A stretch of DNA of 64,000 nt from Nocardioides ferulae (lineage in GTDB: Bacteria > Actinomycetota > Actinomycetes > Propionibacteriales > Nocardioidaceae): NCBI RefSeq assembly GCF_003660455.1, contig NZ_QZVR01000007.1:215360-279359 (forward strand), read 5' to 3'. The position numbers and the translations under genes were made by a program. Positions within the stretch are counted from its first letter, which is position 1. Every line of letters starts with the position of its first letter. Under the pieces are notes generated by a model that worked only from the letters and a program-made list of their open reading frames with translations, was not told the origin of the DNA and searched no databases. Positions 51,933 to 64,000 of the stretch are shown here, piece after piece.

Positions 51933-52993
51933 GCGAACCCGCCCCCTTCCACGTGCCCACCGTCGACATCGGCGCCTACGTGAGCGGCGGCGACGAGGCC
52001 GACCGCCTCGCCGCCGCGACGGCGTTCGACGAGGCCGCGCGCACCGTCGGCTTCGTGCAGGTCACCGGCCACGGCATCCCCGTCGAGGTCACCGACGCCT
52101 TCGCCGCCGCGCTCGACGGCTTCTTCGGCCTGCCGCCGGAGGCGAAGCGGGCCTATCGCACGCCGCCGGAGGTCAACCGCGGCTACGCCCCGCCGAAGAC
52201 CGAGTCGCTGAGCCTCAGCCTCGGCCTGGCTCCCGCGAACCGGATGCACGACTTCTTCGAGGCGTTCAACGTCGGCGCCGCGGTCAGCGACTATCCAGGG
52301 CTGGACCTGCCCGAGGAGGACTACCCGGAGAACGTCTGGCCGGCCGAGGCCGAGGGCTTCCGGGAGGCGGTCACGGCCTACTACGACGAGGCGGCGCGGG
52401 TGGCGCGCACCATGACGGCGATGTTCGCCGACGCGCTGGGCCTGCCGGCCGGGTTCTTCGCGCGCTACACCGACCACAGCCTCGACGTGCTGCGGATGAA
52501 CAACTACGCCCTCGAGCCCGGCGAGATCGAGCTCGACGGTGACCTCACCGGCATGGGCGAGCACACCGACTACGGCATCGTCACCGTGCTGTGGGCCGAC
52601 CAGGTGCGCGGCCTGCAGGTGCTCGGCCGCGACGGCGGCTGGCACGACGTGCTGCCCGCCGACGGCGCCCTGCTGATCAACCTCGGCGACCTGATGGCGC
52701 GCTGGACCAACGACCGCTGGATGTCGACGCTGCACCGGGTCAAGCCGCCGGTCGTCGACGGCCGGATCGAGCGGCGGCGCAGCGCGGCGTTCTTCCACGA
52801 CGGCAACGTGGACGCGGTGATCGAGACCCTGCCCACCTGCCTCGACGTGACCAACGACGGTGCCTTCAGCTCGCCGTACCCGCCGATCACCGTGGGCGGG
52901 CACATCCGCGCGAAGCTGGCCGGCTCCCGGGCAGGGGTCGCGAACACCGAGGCCGAGCGCGAGGCGGCGCGGGTGTTGACCGCCCGGGGCTGA
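51929..52993 (+). CDS. 2-oxoglutarate/Fe(II) oxygenase (isopenicillin N synthase-like)
   Basis: 354 residues. The DIOX_N-type N-terminus (VPTVDIGAYVSGGDEADRLA; VGFVQVTGHGIP) leads to the double-stranded beta-helix with iron ligands His-x-Asp in GMGEHTDYGIVTV and His in MSTLHRVKPP, and the 2-oxoglutarate Arg-x-Ser in RRRSAAFFHD. It hydroxylates or demethylates a small molecule. As the last gene of the transporter/deaminase unit it may act on an imported modified purine. The substrate is not known. Confidence 0.87.
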   Translation: MSEPAPFHVPTVDIGAYVSGGDEADRLAAATAFDEAARTVGFVQVTGHGIPVEVTDAFAAALDGFFGLPPEAKRAYRTPPEVNRGYAPPKTESLSLSLGLAPANRMHDFFEAFNVGAAVSDYPGLDLPEEDYPENVWPAEAEGFREAVTAYYDEAARVARTMTAMFADALGLPAGFFARYTDHSLDVLRMNNYALEPGEIELDGDLTGMGEHTDYGIVTVLWADQVRGLQVLGRDGGWHDVLPADGALLINLGDLMARWTNDRWMSTLHRVKPPVVDGRIERRRSAAFFHDGNVDAVIETLPTCLDVTNDGAFSSPYPPITVGGHIRAKLAGSRAGVANTEAEREAARVLTARG

Positions 52994-52999
52994 GCCCGC

Positions 53000-53587
53000 T
53001 CACTCCCGGCCCGCCGCGAGCACCCGGAGGGCGGCGTCGACGGTCTGCTCGGCGAGGCCCTCGTCGAGCGGGGGCAGCCCCGGAAGCAGCGCGCGCATCA
53101 ACAGCGGACCGGTCAGCAGGTCACAGATCCACTCGGGATCGTGCCCGCCCGGGATCTCGCCCCGGAGCACCGCCCGGTCGAGAATGCGGGCGGTCGCCTG
53201 CCTGCGGGGCGCGAGGAACCGGTCGGCGAAGCGCCGGCCGGTGGCCGGGTCGAGGCCCACCTCGTCGATCAGGCCGCCGGCCGCGCCACGCAGCACCGGG
53301 TCGGCGAAGAGCCGGAGCTGGTGGCTCTGCAGCGCCGTGAGGTCACCGCGCAGGCTGCCGGTGTCGTGGGTGGGGTCCTCACCGAACCGGTCCAGCAGCG
53401 CCGCGACCACCAGCTCGGCGCGCCCCGCGTAGCGACGGTAGAGCGACGGCTTCGTGGTGCCGGCCGACCTGGCCACCGCCTCGACGGTGGTGCCCGCGTA
53501 GCCCTGGGTGGCGAGCAGCTCGCAGGTCGCGTCGAGCAGCGCCCGGTCGAGGCGGGCATCGCGGGGCCGACCAGGGTTGACCGACAT
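53000..53587 (-). CDS. TetR family transcriptional repressor
   Basis: 195 residues. HTH: LDRALLDATCELLATQGYAG, then TTVEAVARSAGTTKPSLYRR. A helical ligand domain follows, ending LADEGLAEQ-like helices. Divergent from the hydrolase at 53613 with only 25 bp between, so it very likely represses that gene and itself. GGAGAGGAA precedes the ATG at 53585-53587. Confidence 0.9.
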   Translation of the reverse strand: MSVNPGRPRDARLDRALLDATCELLATQGYAGTTVEAVARSAGTTKPSLYRRYAGRAELVVAALLDRFGEDPTHDTGSLRGDLTALQSHQLRLFADPVLRGAAGGLIDEVGLDPATGRRFADRFLAPRRQATARILDRAVLRGEIPGGHDPEWICDLLTGPLLMRALLPGLPPLDEGLAEQTVDAALRVLAAGRE

Positions 53588-53600
53588 GCGTTCCTCTCCG

Positions 53601-53606
53601 TAACGT
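53601..53606 (+). promoter_or_regulatory. -10 box of the divergent hydrolase gene
   Basis: TAACGT lies 6 nt before the ATG, so translation is probably leaderless. TTCGAA-like sequence between the two starts could be part of the TetR operator. Confidence 0.45.
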
Positions 53607-53612
53607 ATTCGA

Positions 53613-54524
53613 ATGCGCTCTGAGCACACTATCGACGGCGTCGACGGCACGCCGCTGCATGCCTGGCTCTACCCGGCCGCCGAAGCCACCGGCCCCGCCC
53701 CCGCAGTCGTGATGGCCCACGGCATCGGTGGGGTGAAGTCGGCCGGCCTGGCCCCCTTCGCCGAGCGATTCGCCGCCGCCGGCTACACCTGCGTCGTCTT
53801 CGACTACCGGCACTGGGGCGCATCCGGAGGCACGCCACGTGAGCTGCTGTCGATCCGGGCCCAGCTCGCCGACTACCGCACGGTCCTCGCCTGGACCCGC
53901 GACCGCGCGGAGGTCGACCCGGCCCGGCTCTTCGTCTGGGGCACCTCGTTCGCCGGCATGCACGTGCTCGAGCTCGCCGCCAGCGAGCACGGCCTCGCCG
54001 GCGCGGTCGCCCAGTGCCCGCTGGTGGACGGCCTCGCCGGCGTGCTCAACGTGCCGCCGGCCCGCGGGCTCCGTCTGATGCGGCAGGCGCTGACCGACCG
54101 GGCCGGCGCGCTGCGGGGCAGGGACCCGGTCTACCTGCCGCTGATCGTCGAGCCCGGCGAGTTCGGCGTGATCGCCACCGACGACGCCATGCTCGGCCTG
54201 CGCCGACTCTCGCCCACCGACGGCACCCCGTGGCCGAACCGGATCACCGCTCGGAGCCTGCTCGACGTGACGTTCAGCCGGCCGGCCCGGAGAGCCCCGC
54301 GCGCCAGGTGCCCGCTGCTGCTGGTGGTCGCCGAGCACGACACGATGGCCCCGACGCGCCCTGCCGTGCGGGCCGCCGCCCGGGCTCCGCACGGCGAGCT
54401 CTACCGCAGCCGTGGCGGCCACTACGACGTCTACGCCGGCGGCACCGACCACGAGCAGGTGCTGGCCGTGGAACTGGCGTTCCTGGACCGCCGGTCGGGT
54501 CGGGGTCGGCTAGGAGGCTGCTGA
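53613..54524 (+). CDS. Alpha/beta hydrolase (dienelactone-hydrolase/X-Pro peptidase-like)
   Basis: 303 residues. Nucleophile elbow GTSFAGMH (Ser), HGIGGVKSAGLAPFAERFAA for the oxyanion region, Asp in VVAEHDTMAPT and a late His in SRGGHYDVY. The soluble enzyme probably cleaves an ester or amide; the TetR partner suggests induction by its substrate. The last residues (LGGC) and stop are encoded inside the left end of a MITE-like element, so the original C-terminus may have been different. Confidence 0.85.
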   Translation: MRSEHTIDGVDGTPLHAWLYPAAEATGPAPAVVMAHGIGGVKSAGLAPFAERFAAAGYTCVVFDYRHWGASGGTPRELLSIRAQLADYRTVLAWTRDRAEVDPARLFVWGTSFAGMHVLELAASEHGLAGAVAQCPLVDGLAGVLNVPPARGLRLMRQALTDRAGALRGRDPVYLPLIVEPGEFGVIATDDAMLGLRRLSPTDGTPWPNRITARSLLDVTFSRPARRAPRARCPLLLVVAEHDTMAPTRPAVRAAARAPHGELYRSRGGHYDVYAGGTDHEQVLAVELAFLDRRSGRGRLGGC

Positions 54525-54671
54525 ACAACTGCTCGTCGCGAGCGTCGCGATGCGCGTGCGATGGCCAGGCGCCGGAGGGAAGGCAGGCTGGGCGCCTGTC
54601 GACCGACGGCAACGCAGCCAGTGTGCGTGCAGCGCGGCGCGCAGCAGAGCGTGTTGTTCAGCAGGCTCCTA
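54511..54671. mobile_element. 161-bp MITE-like element with terminal inverted repeats
   Basis: The left end TAGGAGGCTGCTGAACAACT-GCTC (54511-54534) and the complement of the right end (54647-54671), TAGGAGCCTGCTGAACAACA-CGCTC, match except at a few bases. The interior also shows partial symmetry and codes for nothing long. TA at each end suggests a TA target duplication or TIR ends. It supplies stop codons to both flanking convergent genes. No transposase is present in the window. Confidence 0.7.
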
Positions 54672-55676
54672 GCTCGCGAGCAGCGCGGCCCGCTGCGAGG
54701 CGACGATCGCCCGCATCGCCGGGCGGGCCGCGTGGCTGAGGTAGGGGAAGCTCAAGAACCCGTGCGGCATCTGGTGGAAGTCCTCGACCCGGGCCGGCAC
54801 GCCCGCCCGCACGAGCTGCTCGGCGTAGGCGACGCCGCTGTCGTGCAGCGGGTCCAGCCCGGCGACCACGACCACCGCGGGCGGCAGCCCGGTCAGGTCG
54901 GGGCAGTGGAGCGGCGAGAGCCGCCAGTCGGAGCTGTCGACGGGGTTCGCGGGGTCGTCGCAGTAGTGGCCGTGGAAGACCTCCAGCCCGGCGTGGCTGA
55001 GCACGATGCCGTGCGCGTTGTCGCGGTAGGACGCGGTCTCCTTCAGGCCCTCGGTGAGGTCGGTGGCCGGATAGATCAGCGCCTGGTGGGCGATCGAGGG
55101 TCCACCCTCCTCCCGGGCCATGATCGTGGTGACCGCGGCCAGGTTGCCGCCTGCACTGTCGCCCATCACGCCGACGCGGGAGCCGTCGGCGCCCAGCCGG
55201 TCTGCGTGCTCGACCGCCCAGACCAGCCCGCCGTAGCAGTCCTCGACCGCGGCCGGAAACCGGTGGGCCGGCGCGAGCCGGTAGTCGACCGAGACGACGA
55301 CGGCGTCGAGCCCGCGCGCGACGACGCTGCAGGTCCAGTCGCACTGGCGGGCGCTGCCGAGGGCGAAGCCGCCTCCGTGGAAGTTCACGACCAGCGGCCT
55401 GGGGCCCGTGGCGGCGCGGGTTGGCGTGTAGATGCGCAGCGGCACCGGCCCATGCGGCGCCGAGAAGGCATCGGTGTGCACGCGCACCCCGCGCTGGCGG
55501 TAGCCCAGCACCGCCCCGGCCGCCAACGCCGCGGGGCCCCGGTCGGGGATCTGGGCCTGCTGGACGCGGCGCAGCACCTCGTCGTCCATGTGCTCGATCG
55601 AGAACGTCGTGCTCGCGCTCATCAGCGCATCGACGACCCGCACTCCGGGCCGCAGTCCCTTCACCCGCTGTCGCAA
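54669..55676 (-). CDS. Hormone-sensitive-lipase-type esterase
   Basis: 335 residues of the HSL family. HGGGF (oxyanion hole) occurs in VVNFHGGGFALGS, the nucleophile in VGVMGDSAGGNLAA, Asp in VVVAGLDPLHD and His in HQMPHGFLSF. It hydrolyses carboxyl esters. TTG at 55676 is chosen because GGGAGGCG lies 5 nt upstream; an ATG at 55622 is the alternative. The TAG stop is part of the MITE end. Confidence 0.88.
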   Translation of the reverse strand: MRQRVKGLRPGVRVVDALMSASTTFSIEHMDDEVLRRVQQAQIPDRGPAALAAGAVLGYRQRGVRVHTDAFSAPHGPVPLRIYTPTRAATGPRPLVVNFHGGGFALGSARQCDWTCSVVARGLDAVVVSVDYRLAPAHRFPAAVEDCYGGLVWAVEHADRLGADGSRVGVMGDSAGGNLAAVTTIMAREEGGPSIAHQALIYPATDLTEGLKETASYRDNAHGIVLSHAGLEVFHGHYCDDPANPVDSSDWRLSPLHCPDLTGLPPAVVVVAGLDPLHDSGVAYAEQLVRAGVPARVEDFHQMPHGFLSFPYLSHAARPAMRAIVASQRAALLAS

Positions 55677-55780
55677 CGTCGCCTCCCAGGCTGACCACCG
55701 GCGTCCGGCGTCGAGCGTAGTCAGTCACACCACCGCCCCCGTCTCGCATGCGCGGGCCCGCTACGGGCACAGTTGCGTGC

Positions 55781-57634
55781 ATGAACCACATGCACGGCGG
55801 AGCCGACGTCGACGACTGGGGCATCCAGCGCAGCTACTGGGACACCACCGGGCAGCTGCGGCACGCCCCCGACGAGGTCCTCGACCGGATGCGCGAGGTC
55901 ATCGGCCGCCCCCCGGAGGGGTTCTTCGAGCGCACCCCGATCGTGACCCGCCCGGGGCGCTGGCTGGGCCTGGGCGAGGTCGAGGTGACCCTCGAGGACG
56001 GCGAGGTCCGCCGCGTCGGCGACCACCTGCCCGACGACTTCCCGCTCGGCTATCACCGGCTGCGCACGGCCGACGGGGTCGAGCGCCGGCTGATCGTCTC
56101 CCCTGGCCGCTGCTGGCTGCCGGAGCGGCAGAGCTGGGGCTGGACGGTCCAGCTGTACGGCGCGCGCTCGCGGCGCAGCTGGGGCATCGGCGACCTCGGC
56201 GACCTACGGCTGATCCGGGAGTGGACCGAGCGGCTCGGCGGCGGGTTCGTGCTGGTCAACCCGCTGCACGCCGCCACGCCGCTGTCGCCGCAGGAGGCCA
56301 GCCCCTATCTGCCGGCCACCCGCCGCTTCCGCAACCCCATCTATCTGCGGGTGGAGGAGGTCGCGGGCTTCTCCCCCGACGACCTGGCCGGCCTCGAGTC
56401 CGACATCGCCGCGCTCAACGCGGCACCGCTGGTCGACCGCGACGCGATCTGGCCGCTGAAGCGGCAGGTGCTGCGGACGGCCTTCGCCCGCAGCCACGAC
56501 GACCCGGCGTTCGCGACCTGGCGTGCCGGGCTCGGCCGGATGGTCGAGGACTACGCCACCTGGAGCGCGCTCACCGACCAGCACGGCCCCGACTGGCACG
56601 ACTGGCCGGCGGAGCTCCGGCGCCCCGACGCCCCCGGCATCGAGGACTTCCGCCGCGAGCACGCCGAGGCCGTCGACTTCCACGCCTGGATGCAGTGGCA
56701 GCTCGACGTGCAGCTGCGTGCCGCCAGCGGCGAGCTGACCGTGCTGCAGGACCTGCCGATCGGCGTAGCCGGCGGCGGCGCCGACGCGTGGGGCTGGCAG
56801 GACGTGCTCGCCCAGGGCGTCAGCGTCGGCGCGCCGCCGGACGCGCTGAACGCCAACGGCCAGGACTGGGGCTCCCCGCCGCTGGTGCCGTGGCGCATGC
56901 AGGCGATGGACTACGAGCCGTTCATCGAGTCGATCCGCGGCACCATCGCCGGCGCCGGCGGCCTGCGCATCGACCACGTGATGGGGCTGTTCCGGCTCTA
57001 CTGGATCGTCGAGGGACTCGGCCCCCGCGAGGGCGTCTACGTGCGCTACCCGGCCGACGACCTCCTCGACATCGTCGCGCTGGAGTCGCACCGCGCGCAG
57101 GCCGTGATCGTCGGCGAGGACCTCGGCACCGTCGAGCCGGGCGTCCGCGAGGCGCTCGCCGAGCGCGGGATCCTCTCCTACAAGGTGCTCTACTTCGAGG
57201 ACGCCGAGCCGCAGTGGTGGCCGCAGAGCGCGATGGCCACCGTCACCACCCACGACCTGCCCACGGTCGCCGGGCTGTGGACCGGCTCCGACGCGGTCGA
57301 CCAGCTGGCCAGCACCGACCTCTCCCACGAGCAGGTCTACGGCGGACGCGACGAGCTGCTCGGCCGGGTGCGCCGCCAGGGGCTCGCCGACGGCGCCGGC
57401 GTGCAGGACGCCGTCGACGCGGCGTACCGCCAGCTGAGCCAGGCGCCGTGCCTGCTGCTCTCGCTGGCCCTGGAGGACGCGGTGCTCGAGGAGCGCCGCC
57501 CGAACGTGCCCGGCACGGTGGAGCGGGAGAACTGGCGGATCCCGCTGCCGATGCCGCTGGAGGAGCTGGTGGCGAGCGAGGACTCCGCGCACCTGGCGCG
57601 GCTGGTCGGCGGGGCGGTCGCGGAGCGCGGTTAG
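55781..57634 (+). CDS. malQ: 4-alpha-glucanotransferase
   Basis: 617 residues, GH77 disproportionating enzyme acting on maltodextrins or glycogen fragments. Catalytic regions: LRIDHVMGLFR (nucleophile Asp), VGEDLGTVEPGVRE (acid/base Glu) and TTHDLPTVAG (stabiliser Asp). WGIGDLGDL and SPYLPATRRFRNPIYLRVEE are family-typical. The ATG at 55781 is used; there is no clear ribosome site. The stop overlaps the convergent kinase stop. Confidence 0.93.
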   Translation: MNHMHGGADVDDWGIQRSYWDTTGQLRHAPDEVLDRMREVIGRPPEGFFERTPIVTRPGRWLGLGEVEVTLEDGEVRRVGDHLPDDFPLGYHRLRTADGVERRLIVSPGRCWLPERQSWGWTVQLYGARSRRSWGIGDLGDLRLIREWTERLGGGFVLVNPLHAATPLSPQEASPYLPATRRFRNPIYLRVEEVAGFSPDDLAGLESDIAALNAAPLVDRDAIWPLKRQVLRTAFARSHDDPAFATWRAGLGRMVEDYATWSALTDQHGPDWHDWPAELRRPDAPGIEDFRREHAEAVDFHAWMQWQLDVQLRAASGELTVLQDLPIGVAGGGADAWGWQDVLAQGVSVGAPPDALNANGQDWGSPPLVPWRMQAMDYEPFIESIRGTIAGAGGLRIDHVMGLFRLYWIVEGLGPREGVYVRYPADDLLDIVALESHRAQAVIVGEDLGTVEPGVREALAERGILSYKVLYFEDAEPQWWPQSAMATVTTHDLPTVAGLWTGSDAVDQLASTDLSHEQVYGGRDELLGRVRRQGLADGAGVQDAVDAAYRQLSQAPCLLLSLALEDAVLEERRPNVPGTVERENWRIPLPMPLEELVASEDSAHLARLVGGAVAERG

Positions 57635-59145
57635 CCCACGACCTGGTCGCCCACGATCCGGTAGCCGTCCCCGGTCTTCTCGGTTTCGATCAGCCGCGTC
57701 TCGCTCTCGGAGCCGTCGGCCGTGACGTAGGTGAGATCGACCTCGACACCGTCGGGTCCCGAGGGCCGGGTGTCGTCGACGGTGACGGACTCGACCGTGC
57801 CCCAGAAGCCCGCATAGCCCTCCGGCCCGCCGGCCTGGTCCTGCATCGGCGGCGACAGCCAGGTCCAGGCGGTGTCGGTGTCGCCGGGCAGCAGTGCGTA
57901 GTAGCTCTCGACGAAGTCCATCCGGCTGCCGGTCGTGGGAGCGCCGTTGCCCTCGGTCGTCTCCTCCGACTCCTCCGGGTCGTCGGCGGACTCGGTCTCC
58001 TCGACCGGCTCCGGCTCCTCGGTGGGCGGAGACTCCGACGGCGGCTCCGTGGCCTTGGTCTCGCGCTCGCCCGGCGTGGCGCCGGCGCTCGGCGCGTCGT
58101 CCTGGTCGCCGTCGCCCAGCGAGGCGTAGGCCAGGGCACCGACCAGCAGGAGCGCGGCGACCAGCGCCACGACCACCCACGGGCCGCGGCGGCGACCCTC
58201 GGGCGGCGGCCCGGCCGGGGCGGGCTCAGCCGGGGTGGCCGGTTCGACCGGCTGGGCCGCGAACGCCTCCGTCGGCGGGTCCACCGGCGCGGCCACGAGC
58301 GTCGCGTCGCCGCCGGGGGCGCCGGACGCGGCGGCCTCGAGCGCCTCGGCGGCCCGGCGCATCGACCACCGCGAGGCCGGATCGGGATCCAGCATCCGGG
58401 TGAGCGCCTCGCCCAGGGCACCGCCCACCGAGGGCCGTGGCGGCTGCTGGGAGGCGATCGTCGCCAGCAGCGCCAGCGCGTTGCCCTGGTCGGGGTAGGG
58501 CGGGCGGCCCTCGACGGCCGCGAAGAGCGTCGCCCCGAGCGCCCACACGTCGGCGGCGGGCGTCGGCTCCTCGCCCCGGGCCAGCTCCGGGGAGAAGTAC
58601 GCCGGGGTGCCGGTCACCAGGCCGGTGCGGGTGAGCTGGCTGTCGCCCTGGGTGCGGGCGATGCCGAAGTCACCCACCTTGGCCACGTCGCGACCCGCCT
58701 GCCCCTCGGACGTGCCGGTGACGACCATGATGTTGCCGGGCTTGACGTCGCGGTGCACCGTGCCGCGCTCGTGGGCCGCCGCGAGCCCGCCGGCGACCTG
58801 GGCCCCGATCCGGGCCACCCGCTCGGCCGGCAGCGGCCCGAGCTCGGCGGTCAGCTGGGCCAGGGTCGGGCCGGGGACGTACTCCATCACCAGCCAGGCG
58901 CGATCGGGCTCCTCCACGACGTCGTAGACCGACACCAGATGCGGGTGGCTGAGCGCCGCCGCGGAGCGGGCCTCGCGCAACGCCCGGGCCACGTCGTGAC
59001 CGGACTCCCCCGGCAGCCGGCCGACCTCCTTGAGGGCGACCTCGCGGCCGAGCCGCTCGTCGAGGGCCAGCCAGACGCTGCCCATGCCGCCGCGCCCGAT
59101 CTCGCGCTCCAGGCGGTAGCGGCCGGCGACGGGTGGTTCGGGCAT
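57631..59145 (-). CDS. Transmembrane serine/threonine protein kinase (PknB-type)
   Basis: 504 residues. Kinase domain 9-270: GRGGMGSVW loop, Lys39 in VALKE, HRDVKPGN with Asp133, DFG at 159-161. A Pro/Ala-rich linker leads to one transmembrane helix (323-343). An acidic Ser/Thr/Glu spacer follows, then an extracellular SnoaL/NTF2-like domain (about 410-504; MDFVESYYALLPGDTDTAWT). The outer domain is not PASTA, so its ligand is unlikely to be muropeptide. Confidence 0.92.
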   Translation of the reverse strand: MPEPPVAGRYRLEREIGRGGMGSVWLALDERLGREVALKEVGRLPGESGHDVARALREARSAAALSHPHLVSVYDVVEEPDRAWLVMEYVPGPTLAQLTAELGPLPAERVARIGAQVAGGLAAAHERGTVHRDVKPGNIMVVTGTSEGQAGRDVAKVGDFGIARTQGDSQLTRTGLVTGTPAYFSPELARGEEPTPAADVWALGATLFAAVEGRPPYPDQGNALALLATIASQQPPRPSVGGALGEALTRMLDPDPASRWSMRRAAEALEAAASGAPGGDATLVAAPVDPPTEAFAAQPVEPATPAEPAPAGPPPEGRRRGPWVVVALVAALLLVGALAYASLGDGDQDDAPSAGATPGERETKATEPPSESPPTEEPEPVEETESADDPEESEETTEGNGAPTTGSRMDFVESYYALLPGDTDTAWTWLSPPMQDQAGGPEGYAGFWGTVESVTVDDTRPSGPDGVEVDLTYVTADGSESETRLIETEKTGDGYRIVGDQVVG

Positions 59146-59351
59146 GGCGCTCCTCCGTGGGTCGGGCAGGTCCAGCTACCGCTACCCAGGATCAGACCGA
59201 AGTAGGCGTTTCCCCACGCCGCCGAAGCCCACGGGGGCATGATTTCAATGAGATGGTGCCGGGGGAGGGACCGTAGGCTCGTCATACCCTGACGTGCCCG
59301 CAGCACGGAGGGGTGGAGCCGAGCTTGCAGTCGACGGGAGGTCCGGACCAG

Positions 59352-62333
<2,982 letters not shown>

Positions 62334-62340
62334 GCGTGGT

Positions 62341-62361
62341 CTCCGGTTAGCCCGACCGGAG
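62341..62361 (+). terminator. Short hairpin between the two hybrid kinases
   Basis: CTCCGGT-TAGCCCG-ACCGGAG, 7 bp. Likely weak terminator. TAGGAC at 62399-62404 may be the -10 of the second gene. Confidence 0.5.
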
Positions 62362-62444
62362 CCCGGAGGAACGCTCACCCGGACACCGAACCGGTCGATA
62401 GGACCTGGGGAGTCCCAGCCATCGTTTCCGGGGAGCCAGCCAGC

Positions 62445-64000
<1,556 letters not shown>

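Overview
The window is high-GC actinobacterial chromosome, most likely from Nocardioides or a close relative. This is inferred from mycothiol biosynthesis (mshB), the actinobacterial dapC-fdxA-dapD neighbourhood, a DUF222/HNH protein, GTG starts, many leaderless starts and an interspersed 22-bp repeat. I ran no database search. I saw no tRNA, rRNA, CRISPR array or prophage.

Layout. 1-0.8 kb: the 5' end of ileS (minus) behind a T-box leader carrying interspersed repeats. 0.8-6.1 kb: a secreted protein, VapBC, dapD, an envelope hydrolase, two small membrane proteins and an HTH-MNT/HEPT toxin-antitoxin pair. 6.1-11.4 kb: an AI-2E-type transporter, dapC and fdxA (minus), a GNAT protein with in-frame repeats, and an Xre/helical-repeat regulator behind a potentially structured leader. 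11.4-18.3 kb: a lipoprotein, a VanW protein, a small membrane protein plus mshB, DUF222/HNH, a NUDIX hydrolase and an unknown protein. 18.3-30.5 kb: secreted Ig-like or repeat-type proteins, a second Xre/helical-repeat regulator, a chemoreceptor with a sigma-28-like promoter, a PAS histidine kinase and a second Ig-like protein. 30.7-33.6 kb: a thioesterase, a guanine-deaminase-like protein and a DUF559-like nuclease gene bracketed by 55-bp direct repeats.

33.7-53.0 kb is a purine catabolic island, all on the plus strand and mostly with overlapping genes. It holds a formamidase-family protein, an AtzH-amidase fusion, uraD, uraH, uricase, allantoinase, ureidoglycine-glyoxylate aminotransferase, allantoate amidohydrolase, an RpiR regulator, a two-gene xanthine dehydrogenase and guanine deaminase. 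An NMT1-type ABC transporter, an adenosine-deaminase-family protein and a 2-oxoglutarate oxygenase follow. Together they would take guanine or xanthine through urate and allantoin to ureidoglycine and ammonia. A short motif GMAAC-N4-GYTKC recurs before four transcription units of the island, three times exactly 1 nt upstream of a TAGCGT -10 box. The RpiR protein is the obvious candidate regulator.

53-64 kb: a TetR/hydrolase divergent pair, a 161-bp MITE-like element that supplies both stop codons of two convergent hydrolases, malQ, a Ser/Thr kinase and two tandem paralogous hybrid histidine kinases, the second cut by the window end. The kinase cores of these two are about 96% identical at the DNA level over the 239 bp that can be compared, while the sensor parts have diverged.
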